64,000 bases of DNA. It comes from Dyadobacter sandarakinus (GTDB lineage: Bacteria; Bacteroidota; Bacteroidia; Cytophagales; Spirosomataceae). Below are positions 9,078 to 17,483 of the stretch, one piece after another. A program made the translations under genes and the position numbers. The first letter of the stretch is position 1; each line of letters starts with the position of its first letter. The DNA lies in assembly GCF_016894445.1 (NCBI RefSeq), contig NZ_CP056775.1, positions 4,280,001 through 4,344,000 on the forward strand, in the 5' to 3' direction. The notes under the pieces are model-generated. The model had not been told where the DNA came from. It saw nothing but the letters and a program-made list of their open reading frames with translations, and did not search any database.

Positions 9078-10511
9078 TCAGATCTTAAAACCAAAATATT
9101 CCTTTGCATTGTAGTAGCATATATCCTGCACCAGCTTTCCAAGCCACGGAATATCACCGGGCAACTCCCCGTTTTCGACATCATTACCGATCAGATTACA
9201 AAGGATCCTGCGAAAATATTCATGTCGCGGATACGAGAGAAAACTGCGCGAATCTGTCAGCATGCCTACAAACCGGCTTAGTAAACCCATATTGGACAAT
9301 GCATTCATCTGCCGCTCCATACCGTCTTTCTGGTCCAGGAACCACCAGCCCGAACCAAACTGCATCTTACCTGCTATTTTACCATCATTATAGTTTCCTG
9401 TCATGGTAGCAAAAACCTCATTATCAGCAGGATTAAGGTTATACAATATGGTTTTGGCCAGTTGATCGGTACTGTCAAGCTGGTCAAAAAACCGCGACAG
9501 TCCCCGTGCCTGACTGTAATCCCCAATCGAATCCCAGCCTGTATCCGGGCCGAGCTCACGGAGCATGCGTGCATTGTTGTTACGCAATGCTCCCAGGTGA
9601 AACTGCTGCGTCCAGCCTTTTGCATGGTCCATTTTTGCCATTTCAAAAAGAAGTACTGTCTTGAATGCCTCCCTGGCTGCGGGTAAAGGCACCTGCCCGT
9701 TCAATGCTTCTGAAAAAGCCTGCCGGGCGAGGTTTTCATCAAAATGAGAAGGGATATTTTCAAGTCCGTGATCAGACAACCGCCCGCCCATGGACGCAAA
9801 AAAATCGTGGCGGTTCTGCAGTGCTGCCAGTAATCCTTCATAGCTCGTGATGTTTCCCGCCTGGGTACTATCCGCAAGGCGTTTCAGATACAGGATAAAT
9901 TCCTGGGGCGTATCAATCAGCAGCATGGACTTATCCGGTCTGAATGTCGGAAGAACCTGCGTACCAAAGCTGTCAGCCGCTATTTGCCTGTGGTATGTCA
10001 GCGAATCCGCAGGATCATCCGTGGTACAAACCACCTTTACATTCATTTTTTCAAGCAGACCCCTGACAGAAAAATCAGGCTGCCTGAGCTTGGCCGAGCA
10101 TTCATCATAAATCTCCCGGGCTGAATCTTTATTCAAGATAATGTCAATATCGAAATACCTGAGCAGTTCCAGGTGTGTCCAATGGTACAGCGGGTTTCGC
10201 ATGGTATACGGTACGGTCGCAGCCCATTGCTCAAACTTTTCCCAGTCACCCGCCTCGCCGGTGCAGTAGCGTTCATCCACTCCGTTAGCCCGCATTGCCC
10301 GCCATTTGTAGTGATCCCCGTACAACCAAATCTGGGTCAGGTTTTCAAACTGGCGGTTTTCTGCAATCTGGTCCGGTGGAAGGTGGCAGTGGTAATCAAT
10401 GATCGGCATATCCGCTGCGTAGTCATGGTAAAGAATGCGCGCAGTTTCGGAACGCAGAAGAAAATCTTCCCGGATAAAGGTTCTCTGCACCGGGTTCGTG
10501 ATGGATGCCAT
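9078..10511 (-). CDS. uxaC: glucuronate isomerase (uronate isomerase)
   Basis: A full-length 477-residue uronate isomerase of the amidohydrolase superfamily. The N-terminal DYHCHLPP holds the metal-binding HxH, and the MRNPLYHWTHLELLRYF and CTTDDPADSL stretches are typical of the family. It converts glucuronate to fructuronate and galacturonate to tagaturonate. It lies 12 bases downstream of uxuA on the same strand, so the two are almost certainly cotranscribed. One enzyme serving both branches fits the presence of both UxaB and UxuA. Confidence 0.95.
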   Translation of the reverse strand: MASITNPVQRTFIREDFLLRSETARILYHDYAADMPIIDYHCHLPPDQIAENRQFENLTQIWLYGDHYKWRAMRANGVDERYCTGEAGDWEKFEQWAATVPYTMRNPLYHWTHLELLRYFDIDIILNKDSAREIYDECSAKLRQPDFSVRGLLEKMNVKVVCTTDDPADSLTYHRQIAADSFGTQVLPTFRPDKSMLLIDTPQEFILYLKRLADSTQAGNITSYEGLLAALQNRHDFFASMGGRLSDHGLENIPSHFDENLARQAFSEALNGQVPLPAAREAFKTVLLFEMAKMDHAKGWTQQFHLGALRNNNARMLRELGPDTGWDSIGDYSQARGLSRFFDQLDSTDQLAKTILYNLNPADNEVFATMTGNYNDGKIAGKMQFGSGWWFLDQKDGMERQMNALSNMGLLSRFVGMLTDSRSFLSYPRHEYFRRILCNLIGNDVENGELPGDIPWLGKLVQDICYYNAKEYFGFKI

Positions 10512-10523
10512 TTTGCTCAGGGT

Positions 10524-11717
10524 TTATTTCAAAAAACTTCTTTCAATGCCATACTCAAGTCCGCGCAGTTCCGCCAGTCCGCGCAGCCGGCCGATGGCCG
10601 TATAACCCGGATTGGTCTTTTTGCCGCTGCCCAGGTCGTCGAGCATGCGGTGGCCATGATCGGGCCTGAAAGGCATCCGCAGATCATTGCGGCCGCCTTC
10701 CTGCCTGTGTTGCTGCTCCTGCAGCAATGCTTTCATCACTGCATACATATCCACGTCGCCATCGAGGTGATCGGCTTCGTAAAAGCTTCCGTCTTCTTCC
10801 CTTTTTGTGGCGCGCAAATGGATAAAATGAATCCTGCTACCAAGTCGCTGCACCATCCCGCTCAGGTCATTATCAGGCCGCACGCCGTAGGATCCCGTGC
10901 AAAAACACAGCCCATTCACCTCACTGGCGTAAGCTTCCAGCAACCGGGCGGCATCGTCTTCGGTACTTACCACACGCGGAAGGCCCAGGATCGGGTATGG
11001 AGGATCGTCCGGGTGAATTGCCAGCCGCACACCCGCCTGCTCAGCGACCGGGCCGATCGCCTGCACAAACTGGTACAAATGCGTACGAAGTTCAAGATCA
11101 CCGATGTTCCGGTACGTAGCCAGTACATCCCGGAATGCTTCAATGGTAAAGCTTTCTTCCGAACCGGGCAAACCCGCTATAATATTGCGGACCAGTTTAT
11201 TAACCTCTTCTTCTGTCGCACCATCGAGCCAGGCTCTGGCGCCGGACTGCTGCTCTTCGGTATACATATCCGCCGCTGCTTCGCGTCCAAGCAGGTACAG
11301 GTCAAATGCTGCAAACTGTGATGCATCAAACCTCAATCCTGTGGAGCCGTCCTTCATGAGGGCGTCCAGGTCGGTTCGCGTCCAGTCGAGTACAGGCATA
11401 AAGTTGTAACAAACCGTATCAATGCCGCATTGTCCCAGGTTCAGGAGTGTCTGCTGGTAGTTCCGGATGTAAGTCTCAAAATCCCCTGTCCGCGTTTTTA
11501 TTGCTTCGTGTACGGGCACGCTCTCCACCACCGACCAGGTAAGTCCTGCGGCTTCAATCAGCCTTTTTCTCTCATTGATTTCAGAAATATCCCAAACCTG
11601 CCCGTTGGGAATATGATGCAGGGCTGTTACAATGCCCGTCGCGCCGGCCTGCCGGATGTCCGGCAGCGATACCGGATCATTCGGCCCAAACCAGCGCCAT
11701 GTTTGTTCTAATGCCAT
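10524..11717 (-). CDS. uxuA: mannonate dehydratase
   Basis: A 397-residue UxuA-family enzyme (TIM-barrel, xylose-isomerase-like fold). The conserved blocks [45 protein letters not shown] and FRPDHGH are present; His and Asp in these blocks bind the metal and substrate. It dehydrates D-mannonate to 2-keto-3-deoxygluconate. It is first in a two-gene unit with uxaC. Fructuronate reductase, which makes mannonate, is not nearby unless the UxaB-family protein at 3663-5141 does this job. Confidence 0.95.
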   Translation of the reverse strand: MALEQTWRWFGPNDPVSLPDIRQAGATGIVTALHHIPNGQVWDISEINERKRLIEAAGLTWSVVESVPVHEAIKTRTGDFETYIRNYQQTLLNLGQCGIDTVCYNFMPVLDWTRTDLDALMKDGSTGLRFDASQFAAFDLYLLGREAAADMYTEEQQSGARAWLDGATEEEVNKLVRNIIAGLPGSEESFTIEAFRDVLATYRNIGDLELRTHLYQFVQAIGPVAEQAGVRLAIHPDDPPYPILGLPRVVSTEDDAARLLEAYASEVNGLCFCTGSYGVRPDNDLSGMVQRLGSRIHFIHLRATKREEDGSFYEADHLDGDVDMYAVMKALLQEQQHRQEGGRNDLRMPFRPDHGHRMLDDLGSGKKTNPGYTAIGRLRGLAELRGLEYGIERSFLK

Positions 11718-11815
11718 AGGTTACCCGGGTGGTCGGCAGCCGGCTGTCAGCAGCCGGCTTGCAGTGATCGACCTTCTTTATTTGTTAAATTAAATAAATG
11801 CTACGCACCAGTATA

Positions 11816-11847
11816 ATAAAAAAAGCCGACTGCCGAAAGCCGGCTTT
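11816..11847 (-). terminator. terminator after the ECF sigma factor gene
   Basis: Read on the minus strand, AAAGCCG and CGGCTTT pair around a GC-rich loop and are followed by a run of T. It begins about ten bases past the sigma factor stop codon, upstream of uxuA. Confidence 0.75.
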
Positions 11848-11856
11848 CCAAAGCTC

Positions 11857-12468
11857 CTAAGCGACCAGCCTATGCTCGGGCACTCTTTCCCGCAGTACTT
11901 TTAAAGCCCGGCTCATCTGGGTCTCCACCGTTTTGATAGAAATATCGAGGCGTTCGGCTATGTCGCGGTAACGCAGGCCTTCTTCCCGGCTCAGTCTGAA
12001 AATAAGCTGGCACTGGCGCGGCAATGCACGGATGCAATCCTCAACGTGGTTAAAAAACTCATTGAATGAAAGTTCTTCTGCCGGCGAAAAATGATCTGCA
12101 TGTGATAAATTCCATTGCACGGATTCGAGTGATTCGCGCTCATTCTGGCGGTGTACGCGCAGTTTGAGATAATCCAGCGCCTGGTTTCGTACTGCGCGGT
12201 AAATGTAGGCCTGAAAGGAAGTATGTACCTCTATCTGCTCGCGGTTTTTCCAGAGTTTGACAAAAACATCCGCAACTACTTCCTCGGCCATTTCGCGGGT
12301 ACTCACCACGCGCATGGCATAGTTGCAGAGCGTGCAGTAATAACGGTTGAAAAGCTCGCGGAAGGCCAGGTAATCACCCGTGGCCACTACTTTTCCAAAA
12401 AGATTTTCAAGCAGGTTTTTTTGCGCAAAAGCAGCAGGTACCGGGCAGGCAGAAGTTTGAGCTTCCAT
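11857..12468 (-). CDS. ECF RNA polymerase sigma-70 factor
   Basis: A 203-residue extracytoplasmic-function sigma factor of the kind expanded in Bacteroidota. Region 2 (LFNRYYCTLCNYAMRVV, ADVFVKLWKNRE) and region 4 with its helix-turn-helix (YRDIAERLDISIKTVETQMSRAL) are both complete. These factors usually sit beside a FecR-type anti-sigma gene and a SusC-like receptor; none is next to this one, so its signal is unknown. It is divergent from the LacI-family gene, separated by 280 bases, and has its own terminator. Confidence 0.9.
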   Translation of the reverse strand: MEAQTSACPVPAAFAQKNLLENLFGKVVATGDYLAFRELFNRYYCTLCNYAMRVVSTREMAEEVVADVFVKLWKNREQIEVHTSFQAYIYRAVRNQALDYLKLRVHRQNERESLESVQWNLSHADHFSPAEELSFNEFFNHVEDCIRALPRQCQLIFRLSREEGLRYRDIAERLDISIKTVETQMSRALKVLRERVPEHRLVA

Positions 12469-12608
12469 GTGGATCTTGGGTTAGGTTTCTGGTAAAATTC
12501 CTGGATTGTCAGTGGTGCAGCGCAAAAGGTCAGTCATAACCTCATACCTAGTTTATGAAGCCGATCGTTGATTCGCAAAAATTTATCTTGAAAAAAATCA
12601 ATCAATTT

Positions 12609-12642
12609 ACGCAACCGTTCCCGGAACCGTTCCCGGTTGCGT
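12609..12642. promoter_or_regulatory. 12-bp tandem direct repeat inside a 9-bp inverted repeat (operator candidate)
   Basis: AACCGTTCCCGG occurs twice with no gap (12613-12624, 12625-12636). Around it ACGCAACCG (12609-12617) and CGGTTGCGT (12634-12642) are perfect complements. The site lies about 105 bases upstream of the LacI-family start. It could be an autoregulatory operator; the binding protein is an inference. The rest of this 280-base intergenic region shows no gene. Confidence 0.45.
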
Positions 12643-12748
12643 GGATTTTCCCGGAACTCTGCTATGTTTTGTATATTTATGCAACCCGGCCATCTTACCG
12701 GCTTGTACTACCACTTACACCTTTGTTGTACTATTCCTGCATGCCGGT

Positions 12749-13783
12749 ATGAAACGTGTCTCCGTTACCATCAAAGAAATTGCAAAAGCACTGGACGTAT
12801 CCAAGTCCACCGTATCGCGCGCGCTGCGGGACAGCAGTGAGATCAGCAGTGAGACCAGGCGGAAGGTTATGGAGCTGGCCGAAAAGCTGAATTATTACCC
12901 TAATCCCATCGCCATCAGCCTGCTCAAAAACCGCACGCAGACCATCGGCGTGATTGTGCCGGACATTGCCAATCGCTTTTATTCGTCGGCAATCGGCGGC
13001 GTTGAGGATATCGCATACAGCCGCGGGTACCATACGATGATTTACCAGAGCCACGAACTGCTTGAACGTGAACTGTCAGCATCAAGGCACATCGCCTCCC
13101 GGCGTGTGGACGGACTTGTGGTAGCTATTTCAAGCCAGTCGGAGAACATTGATCATTTTGTGGCATTGCAGGAACAGGGGATTCCTGTGGTGTTTTTTGA
13201 CCGTGTAAGTGATGCCATGCAAACGCATAAGGTACGGGTGGATGACTACAAAGGTGCTTTTGAAGCTACGGAACACCTGATTCAGCGTGGCTGCCGCCGC
13301 ATTGCGCACATAGCAGGTCCGGAGAAAGTGTCGATTACGCGGTTCAGGCTGGAAGGGTATAAGGATGCATTGCGCAAACACGGGATCGCATTTCAGGAGG
13401 AATGGGTACGCCACAGTGAAATCACGCAGGCAGGCGGCACCGAGCGGACATACCAGCTCATGGCGCTCCGTGAGCGTCCCGACGCTATTTTTGGTGCCAG
13501 CGACCGCATAACAATGGGTGTGCACTGGGCATTGCGGCAGCTTGGCTATAAAATGCCCGACGATGTTGCCGTGATTGGTTTTTGCGATCTGGCGATGTCG
13601 TCCTTGCTCGATCCGCCGGTAAGTTCTGTCACGCAACCTTCTTTTGAAATGGGGCAGCAGGCCACTTCCCTCTTACTCGACCTGATTGAAAGCAAAAGTA
13701 CCCCGGCCGAATATGAGACCAGGGTACTGCGATCGAATCTTGTGATCAATAAGTCGTCGTTACGTGAAATTGTCGGCTCCTAG
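12749..13783 (+). CDS. LacI-family transcriptional regulator
   Basis: A 344-residue regulator with the N-terminal LacI helix-turn-helix (TIKEIAKALDVSKSTVSRAL, then the hinge with KLNYYPNPIA) and a full periplasmic-binding-protein-like sensor domain (TIGVIVPDI, DGLVVAIS, PDAIFGASD, VIGFCDLAMSSLLDPPVSSVTQP). A longer frame from 12641 adds 36 residues of unlikely sequence, so I use the ATG before KRVSVTIKE. Its place beside the uronate genes suggests control of those genes by a sugar acid. No copy of its putative upstream operator is seen in front of uxuA, so this link is only positional. Confidence 0.9.
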   Translation: MKRVSVTIKEIAKALDVSKSTVSRALRDSSEISSETRRKVMELAEKLNYYPNPIAISLLKNRTQTIGVIVPDIANRFYSSAIGGVEDIAYSRGYHTMIYQSHELLERELSASRHIASRRVDGLVVAISSQSENIDHFVALQEQGIPVVFFDRVSDAMQTHKVRVDDYKGAFEATEHLIQRGCRRIAHIAGPEKVSITRFRLEGYKDALRKHGIAFQEEWVRHSEITQAGGTERTYQLMALRERPDAIFGASDRITMGVHWALRQLGYKMPDDVAVIGFCDLAMSSLLDPPVSSVTQPSFEMGQQATSLLLDLIESKSTPAEYETRVLRSNLVINKSSLREIVGS

Positions 13784-13803
13784 CGTGAGCGTATCCGGAA
13801 GTA

Positions 13804-15084
13804 TTACCCGGTAATGGTTTTCAGTTTTCTGTCAAATTCTGCGAGGATGCGTTCTTTCATCTGCACCTTGCGTTTCTGGATATTGATGCGTCCCGCAGCC
13901 TGCTTGTCTATTTCAGGGTTACCCGTTGCGGTTCTGTCAAATTCAAGGATTGCAAATTCCAGGTCGCTCTTCTCCCGTTTGGCAAGCCATTCAAGCTCGC
14001 GGTACTTGGTACGAAGCTGTTCCTCGGGACTTTTGAGTTCAAATGCAGGATATTTTCTGCTGATCACCCTGGCCAGGTAGCTGAGTTCAAAAATCTTGTC
14101 GCAGATCATACGGAAACGCTCTGCCAAATCCTTGTCGGCCAGCTTGAAAGGTACCTTAATCTCCTTCCATTTGCTGAGCAGGACTTTGGCTTCCTGTGAG
14201 GCTTCAATAATATCCTGCTGTTTCAGCAGCGCCTCGGCCTGGGCAAGCAGCTTTTGCTGTTCAAGGATACGCGGGTCAACGCGCACTTTGGGCTCAATAC
14301 CTTTGGCGAGGTTGTATTTGTCGTAAAACAGTTTCAGGAAGTGGCGATAAGCCTTGTTGACCTTGAAGAAACGCTTCGGCGGAACCTCTCCGATGCCGTT
14401 CCAGGCATTGCGCAGGTCGCGCGCTTTCTGGTAGGCTTCATCCAGATCCTTCGCATAGCTGAGCGTTTTCGCAATCTTGATCAGTTTTTCGTACTCCTCT
14501 ATACGATGCTGGTTGATCTTGTTCTGCTCGTCGAAGTAATCGCGGCGGCGCTGGAAGAAGTCGTCCAGGATGGTCTGAAACGTGGTTTCAACCTCCTCCT
14601 GGTATTCTTTCTCCACCGGACCGGTGCGGATCCACTTAGCTTTTATTTCCTGTATCTGGTCGGTAGCTGCTGCATAATCCGTGATCGCCGCGGCTGCTTT
14701 CAGATCTTCAATCAGCGCACGCTTGATTTCCAGGTTTTTAAGCTGGTTAACTTCGATCAGGCTTTTAAGATATTCCTCCTTTTCTTCCAATCTTTTAAGC
14801 AGCGGGACAAAATCGCCCAGGGCGTCAAATCCTTTCAGCTTGCGTTGCAGCTGAATGAGCTTCGTTAGATAGGAACCTTTATTCAGCGCCTGGTCAATTT
14901 CCTGTTCCAGTTGCTCCACTTTGTTCAGAACAATGTTGAAACGATTTTTAAAATAATCAATCGCTTCCTGCTCTGTTCTCTTTACTTCTCCAATTTGCCG
15001 GTCGGGGAAATCGAGGTACCCCCTTAAAAATACTTTGCCTTCTTTAACGTAGCCGTATTCATCATTCAATGTGGCATTTTCCAT
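13804..15084 (-). CDS. DUF349 domain-containing protein
   Basis: A 426-residue, highly charged and almost entirely helical protein with several DUF349 repeats, recognisable by the recurring pattern of a Lys-Trp (AKWIRTGPVEKE, NAWNGIGEVPPK, SKWKEIKVP) followed by a basic RRRDYF/YRHFLK helix. DUF349 proteins are cytoplasmic coiled-coil proteins of uncertain function, common in Bacteroidota and Actinobacteria. It is divergent from ettA, with 72 bases between the starts, and convergent with the LacI gene. Confidence 0.88.
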   Translation of the reverse strand: MENATLNDEYGYVKEGKVFLRGYLDFPDRQIGEVKRTEQEAIDYFKNRFNIVLNKVEQLEQEIDQALNKGSYLTKLIQLQRKLKGFDALGDFVPLLKRLEEKEEYLKSLIEVNQLKNLEIKRALIEDLKAAAAITDYAAATDQIQEIKAKWIRTGPVEKEYQEEVETTFQTILDDFFQRRRDYFDEQNKINQHRIEEYEKLIKIAKTLSYAKDLDEAYQKARDLRNAWNGIGEVPPKRFFKVNKAYRHFLKLFYDKYNLAKGIEPKVRVDPRILEQQKLLAQAEALLKQQDIIEASQEAKVLLSKWKEIKVPFKLADKDLAERFRMICDKIFELSYLARVISRKYPAFELKSPEEQLRTKYRELEWLAKREKSDLEFAILEFDRTATGNPEIDKQAAGRINIQKRKVQMKERILAEFDRKLKTITG

Positions 15085-15156
15085 CCTTTCAATTTTTTTT
15101 ATCTGCTAAGTGTAGGGATATATAACGATATTTGTTACGCACAAATTAAACAAAAA

Positions 15157-16824
15157 ATGAGTAACGAAACCATTATTTTCTCAATGTCGGGGGTTAACAA
15201 AATCATCCCTCCCAACAAGCACATTCTTAAAAATATTTATTTGTCATTTTTTTATGGTGCCAAAATCGGGGTGCTTGGATTGAACGGTTCCGGTAAATCC
15301 ACCCTCCTCAGGGTCATCGCCGGTATCGACAAGGACATTCAGGGAGATGTGGTATTTTCCCCCGGATATTCAGTCGGAATGCTTGAACAGGAGCCCAAGC
15401 TGGACCCGTCAAAAACCGTCAGGGAAGTAGTGGAAGAGGGTGTTCAGGAAATCGTGGACCTGCTGAAAGAATTTGACCAGATCAACGAGGCGTTTGGAGA
15501 AGAAGACGCTGATTTTGATAAACTACTGGAAAGGCAGGGCGAAGTTCAGGAAAAACTCGACACTGCTGATGCCTGGAACCTCGATAACAGACTGGAAGTG
15601 GCCATGGATGCATTGCGCTGCCCGCCTTCAGATACTTCCGTTGCTACCTTGTCGGGTGGTGAAAAACGCAGGGTGGCCTTGTGCAGGCTCCTCCTTCGTC
15701 AGCCCGATGTACTTTTGCTTGATGAGCCTACCAACCACCTTGACGCTGAGTCGGTATTGTGGCTGGAAGAGCATTTGAGACAATACAAGGGAACCGTCAT
15801 CGCAGTTACTCACGACCGGTACTTCCTGGATAATGTTGCAGGCTGGATTCTTGAACTCGACCGGGGTGAAGGCATTCCCTGGAAAGGCAACTACTCGTCA
15901 TGGCTGGAACAAAAACAGGAGCGCCTGAAAAAAGAAGAAAAAACAGAATCCAAACGTCAGAAAACACTTCAACGTGAGCTGGAATGGGTGCGTATGGGTG
16001 CCAAAGGACGTCAGGCCAAGTCGAAGGCACGTTTGGGAGCATACGAAAAACTGCTAGGCGAAGAAGCCCGGGAGAAAGAAGAAAAGCTGGAAATCTTCAT
16101 TCCTGCCGGTCCGCGCCTGGGTAATAAGGTCATTGAAGCACATAACATTTCCATGGGTTTCGGAGACCGGCTGCTGTACGAGAATCTCAGCTTTGCATTA
16201 CCACCCAATGGGATCGTCGGGATTATCGGGCCTAACGGAGCGGGCAAGACCACGCTTTTCAAACTCATTACCGGCCAGCTCAAACCCATGACCGGGCATT
16301 TTGATGTAGGTGATACGGTACAGCTGGCGTATGTAGACCAGGAACATGATAACCTGGACCCCAACAAAACGGTTTACCAGAGCGTGGCCGACGGAAACGA
16401 CTGGATCATGCTGGGCGGCAAGCAGGCCAATGCACGCGCCTATGTGGGCCGCTTCAACTTTGGCGGAGGCGACCAGGAGAAAAAAGTAGGTAACCTGTCG
16501 GGCGGGGAGCGCAATCGCGTACACCTGGCCATGACACTGAAAGAAGGCGGAAACCTGCTCCTGCTCGATGAGCCTACCAACGACCTGGACGTAAATACGC
16601 TCCGGGCATTGGAGGAAGGTCTTGAAAACTTTGCAGGATGTGCCGTGATCATCTCCCACGACAGATGGTTCCTCGACCGTGTAGCTACGCACATACTGGC
16701 CTTCGAGGGCGATTCACAGGTTTACTGGTTTGAAGGAAACTTTTCAGAATACGAAGAAAACCGCCGCAAACGACTTGGTACCGATGCCACTCCAAAGCGG
16801 ATCAAGTACAAAAAGCTGGCATAG
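15157..16824 (+). CDS. ettA: energy-dependent translational throttle protein EttA (ABC-F ATPase)
   Basis: A 555-residue ABC-F protein with two ATPase domains and no membrane segments. The first has Walker A GLNGSGKST and signature LSGGEKRR, the second GPNGAGKTT and LSGGERNR; both Walker B regions read LLLDEPTN. Between them lies the P-site tRNA interaction motif arm, rich in Lys and Glu. EttA binds the ribosomal E site and gates elongation according to the ATP/ADP ratio. It is monocistronic, with a near-perfect terminator behind it. Confidence 0.95.
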   Translation: MSNETIIFSMSGVNKIIPPNKHILKNIYLSFFYGAKIGVLGLNGSGKSTLLRVIAGIDKDIQGDVVFSPGYSVGMLEQEPKLDPSKTVREVVEEGVQEIVDLLKEFDQINEAFGEEDADFDKLLERQGEVQEKLDTADAWNLDNRLEVAMDALRCPPSDTSVATLSGGEKRRVALCRLLLRQPDVLLLDEPTNHLDAESVLWLEEHLRQYKGTVIAVTHDRYFLDNVAGWILELDRGEGIPWKGNYSSWLEQKQERLKKEEKTESKRQKTLQRELEWVRMGAKGRQAKSKARLGAYEKLLGEEAREKEEKLEIFIPAGPRLGNKVIEAHNISMGFGDRLLYENLSFALPPNGIVGIIGPNGAGKTTLFKLITGQLKPMTGHFDVGDTVQLAYVDQEHDNLDPNKTVYQSVADGNDWIMLGGKQANARAYVGRFNFGGGDQEKKVGNLSGGERNRVHLAMTLKEGGNLLLLDEPTNDLDVNTLRALEEGLENFAGCAVIISHDRWFLDRVATHILAFEGDSQVYWFEGNFSEYEENRRKRLGTDATPKRIKYKKLA

Positions 16825-16849
16825 CAGCCTATTTTTAAGAATAAGATCA

Positions 16850-16882
16850 AGTGCACTGCCAGGAGGCAGTGCACTATTTTTG
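16850..16882 (+). terminator. terminator after ettA
   Basis: AGTGCACTGCC and GGCAGTGCACT form a perfect 11-bp stem with an AGGA loop, followed by ATTTTTG. It lies 26 bases past the ettA stop codon. Confidence 0.9.
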
Positions 16883-17427
16883 TCGTGAACTATCGAATTT
16901 ATTCAGCACTTCTTGACATTTAGTTTTATGTACGTATCTTCCCTTCACAATACCACTTATTGCCCCTGTAACACATGACACACATGCTTGGCTTACCTCA
17001 GGGTTCTGCATGATGCATTGCATGTACAGCTTTGGGCACTTTATTCTTTTATAAATCATTCATTTCCAGGCACTATGGTACGTATAGGATGCACGATACC
17101 TCCGTGTGATCAGCCTGATTTCCTGATGGTGACAAGCCGTCATCAATCGCTATATGCCTGTCCTGCCGGTAAGCGTTCCTTTGCAGGCTTTAACTTTCTG
17201 CCTTTTTCCTGATCATTCCATTTCAGCCGCACTAGAAAATGCCGGACGGCCAGTTCAGGCAGGCTTTACCGGCCCTGGTATACAGGTGTGCTGCATAGTA
17301 TGTACAGGCAAGGAAGTCTGTTCATTCTTGTTAAATAAAAACGATGCTGGTACGTAAACTATCCGTTTTGTAAAAAACAGATGGCAGCCTTAACGCTCCC
17401 TGCGTGTTAAAGCATCAGCATGTTCCA
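16883..17427. other. non-coding gap between ettA and mpl
   Basis: About 545 bases without a convincing gene. Base composition is more AT-rich than in the neighbours. The plus strand has only short frames without a ribosome binding site. A 61-codon minus-strand frame (16874-17059) encodes a Cys-rich peptide I do not recognise and whose stop touches the ettA terminator. I see no known RNA family signature. It could hold a small RNA or decayed sequence. Confidence 0.5.
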
Positions 17428-17458
17428 TTTGCCCGAACATCAAAACTTACTAACTTTC
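17428..17458 (+). promoter_or_regulatory. Bacteroidota-type promoter for the mpl operon
   Basis: A -33 box TTTG (17428-17431) is followed after exactly 19 bases by TAACTTTC (17451-17458), one mismatch from the Bacteroidota -7 consensus TAnnTTTG. Transcription would start about 20 bases before the mpl ATG. This is the best complete promoter match in the window. Confidence 0.65.
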
Positions 17459-17483
17459 GCTCCAAAATATCCACTCATGTTCA

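Noticed and set aside
10173..11321. 382-codon plus-strand frame over uxaC and uxuA
   Set aside because: It is antisense to two well-conserved genes, has no recognisable domain and uses unlikely codons; a shadow frame of high-GC genes.
16988..17212. 74-codon plus-strand frame in the ettA-mpl gap
   Set aside because: No ribosome binding site, no signal peptide or domain, and unusual composition.
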